This document shows positions 1 through 5,806 of a stretch of 7,858 bases of DNA, one piece after another. Numbering within the stretch: position 1 is the stretch's first letter; every line of letters begins with the position of its first letter. The position numbers were made by a program, and so were the translations under genes. Source of the stretch: an archaeon (GTDB lineage: Archaea > Nanobdellota > Nanobdellia > Woesearchaeales > JAGVOV01); contig JAGVOV010000073.1 in the NCBI GenBank assembly GCA_020052545.1, positions 1 to 7,858 of the forward strand, in the 5' to 3' direction. Below the pieces are notes generated by a model. The model had not been told where the DNA came from. It worked only from the letters and a program-made list of their open reading frames with translations, and did no database searches.

Positions 1-3
1 AAA

Positions 4-11
4 TTTATATA
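4..11 (+). promoter_or_regulatory. Candidate archaeal TATA box for the DoxX-like gene
   Basis: The window opens with an A/T-only stretch containing TTTATATA, a good match to the archaeal TATA box. Its centre lies about 26 nt upstream of the ATG at 34, which would place transcription start at or very near that ATG and give a leaderless mRNA. A GAAGG Shine-Dalgarno-like site at 22-26 would then fall outside the transcript, so either this box or that site may be fortuitous. The upstream BRE is cut off by the window edge. Confidence 0.4.
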
Positions 12-33
12 TGTGGGCAGTGAAGGTATCCTT

Positions 34-1143
34 ATGGAAAGAGGTATCATTCTGCTTGTCTTTTTTGCGCTTCTCCTGCCGATACAAGCAGCAGCCCACG
101 AAGTATATGTGCTGCCGACAAACGTGACAAAAGTCGGATTGCAGATATATTCATTTGATATACTTGAGAGAGCATTGAGCACATCGCACGACAGGACAAT
201 AATCTACACGCTCTTGGGCAGCATAATAGCCCTTATAGCCATATTCACCTATCTGACCCATACAAGATGGGCAGAGCATCTCTCCAGGAATTTCCAGGCT
301 GTAAGGCCTTACGCAGCTTTTGTCATAAGGATCGGCTTCGCCATCTCGCTGATAATGGGGGCGATGAACCATAATCTTTTTGGCCCCGAGATAGCGGTAA
401 ATGAAGCCTCTGTCGGTGGTTATTCTATGATTTTCCTGCATTATGGCAGCTTCATCCAGTATGCTTCCTTTTTCGCCGGCATCCTGATACTCTTCGGCCT
501 TTTCACCAGGCTGGCAGGCCTTGTAGGGATATTAATTTATATCCTTGCTTTCCTTGACGTAGGCCATTATATGATCAATTACATCAATTACTTCGGCGAA
601 GCTGTCGTCATGGCTGTCGAGGGCGGCGGCGTCCTCGCTTTGGATATTATACTAAAGAAGAAACGCCACTACTTTAGAGAGCACTTCAACAGGCTGTACT
701 CAAGGTTGGAGGAATGGGGAAGCAGGTATTCTTTCCCGATATTCAGGATGACATTCGGCTTCGCTTTGCTTTATGCAGCCATCTCGGTAAAATTCCTCCA
801 TTCAATAGTTACATATAATGTTGTTGTCACATACAATCTCAACAAAGGTGTCATAGGCCCAGAGCTATTCACGCTCATATTTGGCATCCTTGAGGTGACA
901 ATAGCATTGATGGTGATTTTCGGTGTCCTTGTGAGGGAAGCCACCATAGCCACGGCTTTTGTCCTAACATCTTCCATTCTCTATTTCGGCGAGATTGTAT
1001 GGCCGCACATCATCCTTGGAGCATTATGCATAGGCATCTTCCTCCATGGCGATGACAGGCTTTGCATCTCTAATTGGCTATATAGAGGAGAGAAAGCTGC
1101 AATAGGAGAAATCAAGAAGATTGAGAACGGGATTCTTAAGTGA
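34..1143 (+). CDS. DoxX-like polytopic membrane protein with duplicated domain
   Basis: Predicted integral membrane protein of 369 residues. I chose the ATG at 34 over the GTG at 13 because it gives a clean N-terminal signal: a short charged start, a hydrophobic stretch at about 4-16 and an AAA-H cleavage-like site near residue 21. It is also preceded by GAAGG with 7-nt spacing. About eight further hydrophobic segments follow. Residues ~93-205 and ~232-345 look like two copies of a DoxX-type four-helix unit. Each begins with an aromatic/Arg/Met-rich helix (FVIRIGFAIS and FPIFRMTFGFAL), continues with a GPE motif (117-119 and 275-277), has a Leu/Phe-Gly-rich third helix, and contains a later FGE motif (188-190 and 318-320). 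DoxX-like proteins are poorly characterised quinone/redox-linked or stress membrane proteins. The exact role here is unknown. It is not part of the downstream operon. Confidence 0.6.
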   Translation: MERGIILLVFFALLLPIQAAAHEVYVLPTNVTKVGLQIYSFDILERALSTSHDRTIIYTLLGSIIALIAIFTYLTHTRWAEHLSRNFQAVRPYAAFVIRIGFAISLIMGAMNHNLFGPEIAVNEASVGGYSMIFLHYGSFIQYASFFAGILILFGLFTRLAGLVGILIYILAFLDVGHYMINYINYFGEAVVMAVEGGGVLALDIILKKKRHYFREHFNRLYSRLEEWGSRYSFPIFRMTFGFALLYAAISVKFLHSIVTYNVVVTYNLNKGVIGPELFTLIFGILEVTIALMVIFGVLVREATIATAFVLTSSILYFGEIVWPHIILGALCIGIFLHGDDRLCISNWLYRGEKAAIGEIKKIENGILK

Positions 1144-1377
1144 TCAAGGCAGGAAAAAACCTATCACGAAAAGTGCTATGCCAATAAAAGTAAGGCTCAG
1201 AGCATAAAAAAGATGCTTCTTCTGTTTTATTTTCCTGCTTAAGTATATTGAATAAAGGCCATAGCAGAAGAACGGCAAGCCTAAGATCCAGAATAGCTGC
1301 AGGATGATGCTCAGCAACAAGGCTATTGCTACAGAGCCATAAAAAACGACATATCCTGTAATTTTGTTCTCGCTCAT
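1144..1377 (-). CDS. Small three-helix membrane protein, unknown function
   Basis: A 77-residue protein that is mostly hydrophobic. Segments at about 8-28, 30-46 and 55-76 are likely membrane helices. A short basic loop (RKIKQKK, 48-54) before the last helix is probably cytoplasmic by the positive-inside rule. The C-terminus ends almost inside the membrane (GFFLP). I do not recognise a family. It is judged real because it has a full promoter arrangement: a TATA-like TTTTTAAAA about 35 nt upstream, a GTGAT ribosome site 3 nt before ATG, and a perfect inverted repeat between TATA and start. Its stop directly abuts the stop of the convergent DoxX-like gene. The protein has no enzymatic motifs. 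Confidence 0.6.
   Translation of the reverse strand: MSENKITGYVVFYGSVAIALLLSIILQLFWILGLPFFCYGLYSIYLSRKIKQKKHLFYALSLTFIGIALFVIGFFLP
1225..1233 (+). terminator. Possible T-tract terminator for the DoxX-like gene
   Basis: TTTTATTTT lies about 80 nt past the stop of the plus-strand gene, inside the convergent minus-strand gene. Archaeal RNA polymerase can terminate on T-rich tracts without a hairpin. The tract is interrupted and inside coding sequence, so this is a weak call. Confidence 0.2.
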
Positions 1378-1391
1378 AGTATCACTGGTGG

Positions 1392-1407
1392 CAATGACGA
1401 GTCATTG
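1392..1407. promoter_or_regulatory. Perfect 7-bp inverted repeat, operator-like
   Basis: CAATGAC (1392-1398), a 2-nt spacer GA, then GTCATTG (1401-1407): perfect arms on two helical half-sites. It sits exactly between the minus-strand TATA box (1411-1420) and the expected transcription start (~1388). A bound dimeric repressor there would block preinitiation complex assembly. It looks like an operator for the small membrane protein gene. The binding factor is unknown. Confidence 0.5.
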
Positions 1408-1410
1408 TCC

Positions 1411-1420
1411 TTTTAAAAAC
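1411..1420 (-). promoter_or_regulatory. Candidate TATA box for the 77-residue membrane protein gene
   Basis: Read on the minus strand the sequence is GTTTTTAAAA, preceded by a purine-rich AGAAAGG that could serve as the BRE. Counting about 26 nt downstream places the transcription start near 1388-1390, giving a leader of roughly 10 nt before the ATG at 1377. Confidence 0.5.
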
Positions 1421-1451
1421 CTTTCTAAAGGGAAACCATCTAATTTCCAGC

Positions 1452-1467
1452 TTAATCAGCGGATTAA
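1452..1467. repeat. Perfect 6-bp inverted repeat in the divergent intergenic region
   Basis: TTAATC (1452-1457), loop AGCG, GATTAA (1462-1467). It lies upstream of both divergent promoters, about 90 nt from the plus-strand TATA box. It could be a regulator site or a weak hairpin. Six A/T-rich base pairs can arise by chance, so support is moderate. Confidence 0.35.
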
Positions 1468-1512
1468 TTTTTCAAATGCGTTTCTTGTCCAATCTGGGCC
1501 ATATCCTTATTG

Positions 1513-1544
1513 TTGCCATTAATATTACTACTTACTAATGGTAA
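1513..1544. repeat. Near-perfect 9-bp inverted repeat upstream of the operon promoter
   Basis: TTGCCATTA (1513-1521) and TAATGGTAA (1536-1544) are inverted copies with one C/T difference, separated by 14 nt. The right arm ends about 11 nt before the TATA box at 1556. This is a usual position for an activator, or for a repressor contacting the BRE region. It is the best candidate control site for the radical SAM operon. Confidence 0.4.
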
Positions 1545-1549
1545 TAATA

Positions 1550-1563
1550 GAAACATTTAAATA
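1550..1563 (+). promoter_or_regulatory. BRE + TATA box for the seven-gene operon
   Basis: GAAACA (1550-1555, BRE-like) is followed by TTTAAATA (1556-1563). Start of transcription would fall near 1586-1590, giving a leader of about 45 nt to the ATG at 1633. A second, weaker TTTAAA lies at 1582-1587 and would start transcription near 1611. Either could be used. No other strong promoter is visible before the later operon genes. Confidence 0.5.
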
Positions 1564-1632
1564 AGGAAGCAGCCTAATCAATTTAAAGCGCTGCGCGCAT
1601 ACCTGTTACTGATAATAACTGTGGGTGAAATC

Positions 1633-2817
1633 ATGGCTGATGATGAAGCGACAAGGACTGTCAGGACAAAAGGCGGGAAAGTCTTTGATATAAGCAAAGA
1701 CATACCGACCAGATCCGGCAAGAGAAGGCTCGAAACTGAAGAGATGATGGACATCTTCAGCAAGGTCAGGCTCAGATATTCTCTAACGCCTCAATGCAAC
1801 ATATGGTGCGGTTTCTGCTCAAATGAAGGCTTGTCATATCTTGCAAGGAGAGAGAAACCTGCTAATCTGGATCTTGTGATGAAGCTCGGCGACATGCTCA
1901 TCGAAAGCACGCCCTTAAAATCCATTGACCTGAGCGGAGGGGATCCTACATTGCATCCCGATATTTACAACAGGGAATTTAGGGTTGTTGAATGGATGAA
2001 AAAACACCCTCAGATAAAATATTCAATCCATACGAATGGCATAGAATTCACCCCAGAGGTCATCGACCAGTTTAAGGAGCCGATCTCAAGGATAGGCATT
2101 TCTTTGCATTCCATGAATTTTGACACCTGGAACAAGATAACAAATCCTGACAGTAAGTATCAGGAGAAGGCGCAAAGGGAAAAATTCGAGAAATTGATGG
2201 TCAACATCGAATATCTGGGACAGCAGGGCATAGGGAACAAGGTTTTCCTGAAGTCAGTCATAATGAAGGGAGTGAATGATGGCCAAGGAGAACTGGAAGA
2301 GCTGCTTGCAACTACCAAGAAATTCGGATTCCATCCGAAACTGCTGGAATTTGAACCGCAATATCCGGGCCAGACTGACCTAATTGTCCCAAGAGCAGAG
2401 CTGTTTGCCACACTTGAGAGGATCGGCTGTTCTTTTCCGGAAGAGCTCCCCAGGGAAAACAACCCTTCATGCTATTTCCCGAATGTGAATTTCACCTATC
2501 AGGATGGCGACAAGACAGGAGTCGGGATACACAGCATCTTTGGGTGCGGCCAAGAAGGGGCATGCTTAGCATGCTATGATTACTTATGCATGTTTGTCAA
2601 GCCTAGCAGCGATGGAACTGGACTTTATCTGAAGCCGTGCTCTGTGCTGGACACCAGGATAGACCTGACGCATGCTATAAATCAAGGCAATCCCGAGCAT
2701 CTGATAGAGCTTTTCAAGATGTCAAGAGAATATCTGATGACTGCGCCAGGAATAGGCGCAGTTGGCTGGAACAAAGAGAAAGAATTCGAGACGGAAGCAG
2801 CAAAGGTGAGAAAGTGA
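1633..2817 (+). CDS. MoaA-like radical SAM protein, copy 1
   Basis: Radical SAM enzyme of 394 residues. The ATG at 1633 is preferred over GTG 1621 because GGTGA lies 4 nt before it. The core begins after a ~45-residue N-terminal extension. The CX3CX2C [4Fe-4S]/SAM motif is C55, C59, C62. The SAM-binding glycine motif SGGDP is at 101-105, followed by TLHP. The barrel strand around 208-242 (SVIMKGVND ... LLEFEP) closely resembles MoaA. A C-terminal cysteine set (C305, C311, C314, C319, C336) suggests an auxiliary Fe-S cluster, as in MoaA. It lacks the MoaA C-terminal Gly-Gly and the arginine-rich NRxRLT segment after the second-cluster cysteines, so it is unlikely to be a GTP 3',8-cyclase. Substrate unknown. 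It overlaps the next gene by 4 nt (GTGA). Confidence 0.85.
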   Translation: MADDEATRTVRTKGGKVFDISKDIPTRSGKRRLETEEMMDIFSKVRLRYSLTPQCNIWCGFCSNEGLSYLARREKPANLDLVMKLGDMLIESTPLKSIDLSGGDPTLHPDIYNREFRVVEWMKKHPQIKYSIHTNGIEFTPEVIDQFKEPISRIGISLHSMNFDTWNKITNPDSKYQEKAQREKFEKLMVNIEYLGQQGIGNKVFLKSVIMKGVNDGQGELEELLATTKKFGFHPKLLEFEPQYPGQTDLIVPRAELFATLERIGCSFPEELPRENNPSCYFPNVNFTYQDGDKTGVGIHSIFGCGQEGACLACYDYLCMFVKPSSDGTGLYLKPCSVLDTRIDLTHAINQGNPEHLIELFKMSREYLMTAPGIGAVGWNKEKEFETEAAKVRK

Positions 2818-3818
2818 ACCTTGACCTGGCCCAGATACTGAAAGAATTTCCCTTACGAGTGTCAATCACCGATTATTGCAACGCCGATTGCATATTCTGC
2901 TCAAATGAAGGCCTTGCAGAAGAGAGCAGGAATACGAAACATATGGATACAGATTCTTTGTTCTTCTTGATAGATGTAGCAGCAGAAAATGGATTGAGGC
3001 AGATTTCCCTTACTGGGGGCGATCCGACACTTCATCCTAAGAGGAAAGATATTGTTGGAAGGGTAAACAGTTCAGGGATACCTGTGAAATTTTTCCACAC
3101 CAACGGGATCGCTCTAGACCAAGATTTTGTTGATGGCGGGCTTGACCAGTTCACCAAGATAGCCATATCGCCGCATGCATTTGAATATGATACTTGGTCA
3201 AAGATAAATGTCAAGGGCACCATGCCGCAATTCGAGCAGATGATGGAGAATATACATAGGCTCGGGAAGTCAGGCCTTAAGGATAAGGTTGAGATCAAGC
3301 ATGTTTATGTCAATGGGATAAACAGCGCTGACAGGCTGGTGAGGCAGACGCTTGACATATGTGCTGAATACGGCTTCAAATTCAAGTTCTTGAATTTTGA
3401 GCCTATCAGGAAGGAGGATGTCAAGCTTGTCCCAAGGTTTGATGATATAGTGTCGCAGCTCGAGTCTCTCGGCTGCGTAAATCTCGGCACGCAAGGCACC
3501 TTCAGGGGCCAGAAAGACTATCTGCCAATTGTGTGGTTTGAATATAAGGGTAACAAAGGAGTTGCTATAGAGATAGGATGCGGCCAGGAAGGGGCATGCA
3601 GATCATGCTACAAGGCGAATGAGATTTATGTTACGCCTTCGCTCGAGCTGAAGCCATGCCATGCAAGCGATTGGAGCATTCCGCTCATCAGCCACATAGT
3701 GAACCGAAATGCATCAGGCATACTTGAGGGCATAGTGAAATCCAGAGAATTCCTTTATACGCAGCCAGGGAAAAACGCAAAGTTCTGGAATGACCATGTA
3801 AAATTGGAGAGGCAATGA
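2814..3818 (+). CDS. MoaA-like radical SAM protein, copy 2
   Basis: A 334-residue paralogue of the preceding protein. The start is the GTG at 2814, inside the GTGA overlap with the upstream stop, with GGTGA at 2805-2809 and the same 4-nt spacing as in copy 1. An in-frame upstream ATG at 2637 would overlap copy 1 by 181 nt and encode unrelated residues, so I reject it. The radical SAM motif is C22, C26, C29 in a very MoaA-like setting (LRVSITDYCN). GGD is at 68-70. Auxiliary cysteines are C256, C262, C265 and C282. It shares with copy 1 the strings FCSNEGL, GGDPTLHP, GCGQEGAC and SRE-[FY]-L near the C-terminus. It lacks the long N-terminal extension of copy 1, MoaA's terminal Gly-Gly and the arginine motif. 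Both copies keep all the catalytic cysteines, so a heterodimer or two consecutive steps are plausible. Confidence 0.85.
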   Translation: MNLDLAQILKEFPLRVSITDYCNADCIFCSNEGLAEESRNTKHMDTDSLFFLIDVAAENGLRQISLTGGDPTLHPKRKDIVGRVNSSGIPVKFFHTNGIALDQDFVDGGLDQFTKIAISPHAFEYDTWSKINVKGTMPQFEQMMENIHRLGKSGLKDKVEIKHVYVNGINSADRLVRQTLDICAEYGFKFKFLNFEPIRKEDVKLVPRFDDIVSQLESLGCVNLGTQGTFRGQKDYLPIVWFEYKGNKGVAIEIGCGQEGACRSCYKANEIYVTPSLELKPCHASDWSIPLISHIVNRNASGILEGIVKSREFLYTQPGKNAKFWNDHVKLERQ

Positions 3819-4597
3819 AAATGAAGATATTGCTGCTTTCGGATGTCCATGATGGAGAAGACACAAATTACGTTTATGCAGGCGGTGACGCATATATAAA
3901 CACTTTCGGCTCTCAGGCAGAAAGATTAGTTGCAAAAGTTTTGCAGGATGTCCAGGATTTAAGCATAGATGTTGTGGTCGATTTAGGTGATGCAATCGCA
4001 CCGAAAGGAAGGAGCGAGGATCAAAACAACTACCAAGCTTTCATCAGCTTATTTGCCAGATCGGGATACACCCGCTTACACGCTCTTGGTAACCATGATA
4101 GGATAAATTTATCGATTAAAGATTTAATGAAAATCAACGGACAAGGTGCAGAATATTTCTCAAATGAGATCTTAGGATACAAGCATATTGTGCTGGACGC
4201 CCAATGGAGCGATAATGACGATTTCACAGTGCTTGGAGAAGAACAGTTAGATTGGGTAAAAGATGAAGTAAGCTCTTCAAGACTGCCAATCATAATCTAT
4301 TCGCATCATCCGATCACGAGTCAAGACCTTTCAGGTAATTATTATTACTTGGGCGATGAAGGGAGAGTTTATGTCAAGGAAAGAAATGAATTATCTTCTT
4401 TGTTCACGGAATCTAAAGTCATGGCAGTCTTCTCCGGCCATACACATTTCTTTCAATCTCAGATGAAAAATAGCATTTTATACTCCACTGTCCCTTCATT
4501 GACGGAGAATGATGGCGGCGGAAAGCCTTGCGGTAAATATCTCATTGCAGAATTAAAGGGCACAGAAATAAAATTGCGCAACATGGCGGTGAAATAG
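3815..4597 (+). CDS. Calcineurin-like metallophosphoesterase
   Basis: A 260-residue soluble dinuclear-metal phosphoesterase. All signature blocks are present in order: D10-x-H12 (SDVHDG), GD at 58-59 (DLGDA), GNHD at 92-95, SHH at 163-165 and GHTH at 208-211. The overall form resembles CpdA/Icc-like or small phosphodiesterase members, but the substrate cannot be read from sequence. The start ATG at 3815 overlaps the upstream stop (ATGA) and follows GGAG with 5-nt spacing. A second ATG at 3821 is possible. No signal peptide is seen, so it acts in the cytoplasm. The gene is unusually rich in TTA leucine codons (about 12 of 26, against about 3 of 34 in radical SAM copy 1) and uses some CGC, so it may have joined the operon from elsewhere. 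In context it probably removes phosphate or cleaves a phosphodiester in the pathway. Confidence 0.85.
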   Translation: MKMKILLLSDVHDGEDTNYVYAGGDAYINTFGSQAERLVAKVLQDVQDLSIDVVVDLGDAIAPKGRSEDQNNYQAFISLFARSGYTRLHALGNHDRINLSIKDLMKINGQGAEYFSNEILGYKHIVLDAQWSDNDDFTVLGEEQLDWVKDEVSSSRLPIIIYSHHPITSQDLSGNYYYLGDEGRVYVKERNELSSLFTESKVMAVFSGHTHFFQSQMKNSILYSTVPSLTENDGGGKPCGKYLIAELKGTEIKLRNMAVK

Positions 4598-5806
4598 ATG
4601 GCTGAAGACAAGAATGTTGTTATTATCTATTCAAAATGGCCAGAGCTGGGAAAATGCAAGACAAGGATTGCAGAGGAGACAAGCCATAAATTCGCCCTTG
4701 ATTTTACAATTGCCTGCATGGATGACCTCATAGAGAATCTGAGGAATTCAGATTATTATGATCTTATTGTCGGGGCAGATTCAGAGAGAGACTTAGGAAG
4801 ATTCAAGGACAAATATGGCCTTGATGGGATACTGACAATGAACGCATCGATGCCAGAAAGGAAAAAAAGGCAAAGCCAGAATTTCAACGATATCTTCGGG
4901 GAGCTGCAGGGAAAATACGGCAAAATGATACTGATCCCCATGGATCTTCCATTCATGGACCAGGAAGACATGATCTCTTCATTCACAAGGATGGATGAGC
5001 AGCCGTTTGTCCTAGGCCCAGAGATCGATGGCGGAGTTTATCTGATAGGGATGAGGGGCCCTTTCAAAAACATCTTTCAAGATGTGGGCTGGAGCACTTC
5101 ACATTCTTTTACAGACCTTGTGAAGAACTGCGGCGAGGAGAATATTTACAGGCTTAAGGTGCGTTCTGACTTCAACATGTTCCAGGAGGTCCTGAATGCA
5201 AGGGACCTTATTGCAGCCAGCTGCAGAAACTTGAACGATCTGCTTGTCAAGAATGGCTATGATGCTGCACAGACCCAAAGATATGTGGATTACAATTCGC
5301 TGAATATCAATATCCCGGTAGTTTCTGCCATAATAAGAAAGGATATTGATGGTAAGGAGCACATTCTTATCCAGACAAGGTATAAGCCAAGCATTGATCC
5401 AGAGAACACCGGAAAACTTGAGATAGTCAATGGGATAATAAATAAGTTTGAAATAGCATATCAAGCGGCCGTGAGAGAATCCCGTGAGGAAGCTGGCCTT
5501 GAAGTGCAGGTGGTCAATGAAATGAAAAATCAGGGGATATTGCCAGTCCATGCAGATTTCACTTCTGTGGCCTATCAGCCTTTCTCCATCACCCAGCAGA
5601 CAATGGGCGGGAGGGCATATTTTGGGGCCAATTTTATATGCGAATTCAAGAGTGGAACGCTCACAGAGAATAAGCTTGAGACGAGAAACCCAAGGTGGGT
5701 GCCTCTTACAGAACTCAAAAGCCTGATAGCGAATAACCCTGATTCATTCTTCGGCTTCAACGTGCCGACATTGAAGCAGTATCTGGCCTATAAGGGTGTT
5801 ATTTGA
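4598..5806 (+). CDS. GT-A (DUF2064/TIGR04282-like) domain fused to Nudix hydrolase
   Basis: A 402-residue two-domain protein. Residues ~5-205 match the DUF2064/TIGR04282 GT-A fold: an N-terminal YSKWPELGKCKTR loop (11-23), a metal/substrate-binding PMDLP (114-118), VLGPEIDGG (138-146) and GWSTS (164-168). Relatives are annotated as glycosyltransferases in arsenosugar-type clusters, and the fold is shared with nucleotidyltransferases such as CofC and MobA. Residues ~236-402 form a Nudix domain whose box runs G279 to L301 with E285, R293, E294, E297, E298 and G300 in place. Only the usual aliphatic after RE is replaced, by S295. The linker spans about 206-235. The start abuts the upstream stop, with GGTGA 5 nt before ATG. 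The fusion suggests that one domain makes or uses a nucleotide-linked donor and the other hydrolyses a diphosphate bond of the same or a faulty product. Confidence 0.8.
   Translation: MAEDKNVVIIYSKWPELGKCKTRIAEETSHKFALDFTIACMDDLIENLRNSDYYDLIVGADSERDLGRFKDKYGLDGILTMNASMPERKKRQSQNFNDIFGELQGKYGKMILIPMDLPFMDQEDMISSFTRMDEQPFVLGPEIDGGVYLIGMRGPFKNIFQDVGWSTSHSFTDLVKNCGEENIYRLKVRSDFNMFQEVLNARDLIAASCRNLNDLLVKNGYDAAQTQRYVDYNSLNINIPVVSAIIRKDIDGKEHILIQTRYKPSIDPENTGKLEIVNGIINKFEIAYQAAVRESREEAGLEVQVVNEMKNQGILPVHADFTSVAYQPFSITQQTMGGRAYFGANFICEFKSGTLTENKLETRNPRWVPLTELKSLIANNPDSFFGFNVPTLKQYLAYKGVI

Noticed and set aside
151..441. Minus-strand 96-residue open frame inside the DoxX-like gene
   Set aside because: It lies wholly opposite a well-supported membrane protein gene and has no promoter, ribosome site or recognisable domain. 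It is a shadow of the real gene.
1588..1599. GC-rich GCGCTGCGCGC in the operon leader as a hairpin or riboswitch
   Set aside because: The self-complementary stretch is too short for a convincing stem, and the ~45-nt leader is too short for a known riboswitch.
2560..2576. Perfect palindrome TAGCATGCTA with GCATGC repeats inside radical SAM copy 1
   Set aside because: It encodes the conserved A-C-L-A-C cysteine motif, so protein constraint explains it. It is far from any promoter.
2637..2813. Upstream extension of the second radical SAM reading frame from an ATG at 2637
   Set aside because: It would overlap the end of copy 1 by 181 nt and encode a sequence unlike any radical SAM N-terminus. 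The GTG at 2814 has a GGTGA site and the same 4-nt spacing as copy 1.
1633..3818. Annotation of the radical SAM pair as MoaA (molybdenum cofactor synthesis)
   Set aside because: Both lack the C-terminal Gly-Gly and the NRxRLT arginines, and no other moa gene is present in the window.
1633..3818. Arsenosugar pathway (ArsS radical SAM with DUF2064 glycosyltransferase)
   Set aside because: The radical SAM proteins have MoaA-like barrels and C-terminal clusters, not an ArsS-like layout, and no ArsM methyltransferase is nearby.
5099..5551. Minus-strand 150-residue open frame inside the GT-A/Nudix gene
   Set aside because: It is opposite the conserved Nudix region, and its composition is that of an antisense shadow with no start signal.
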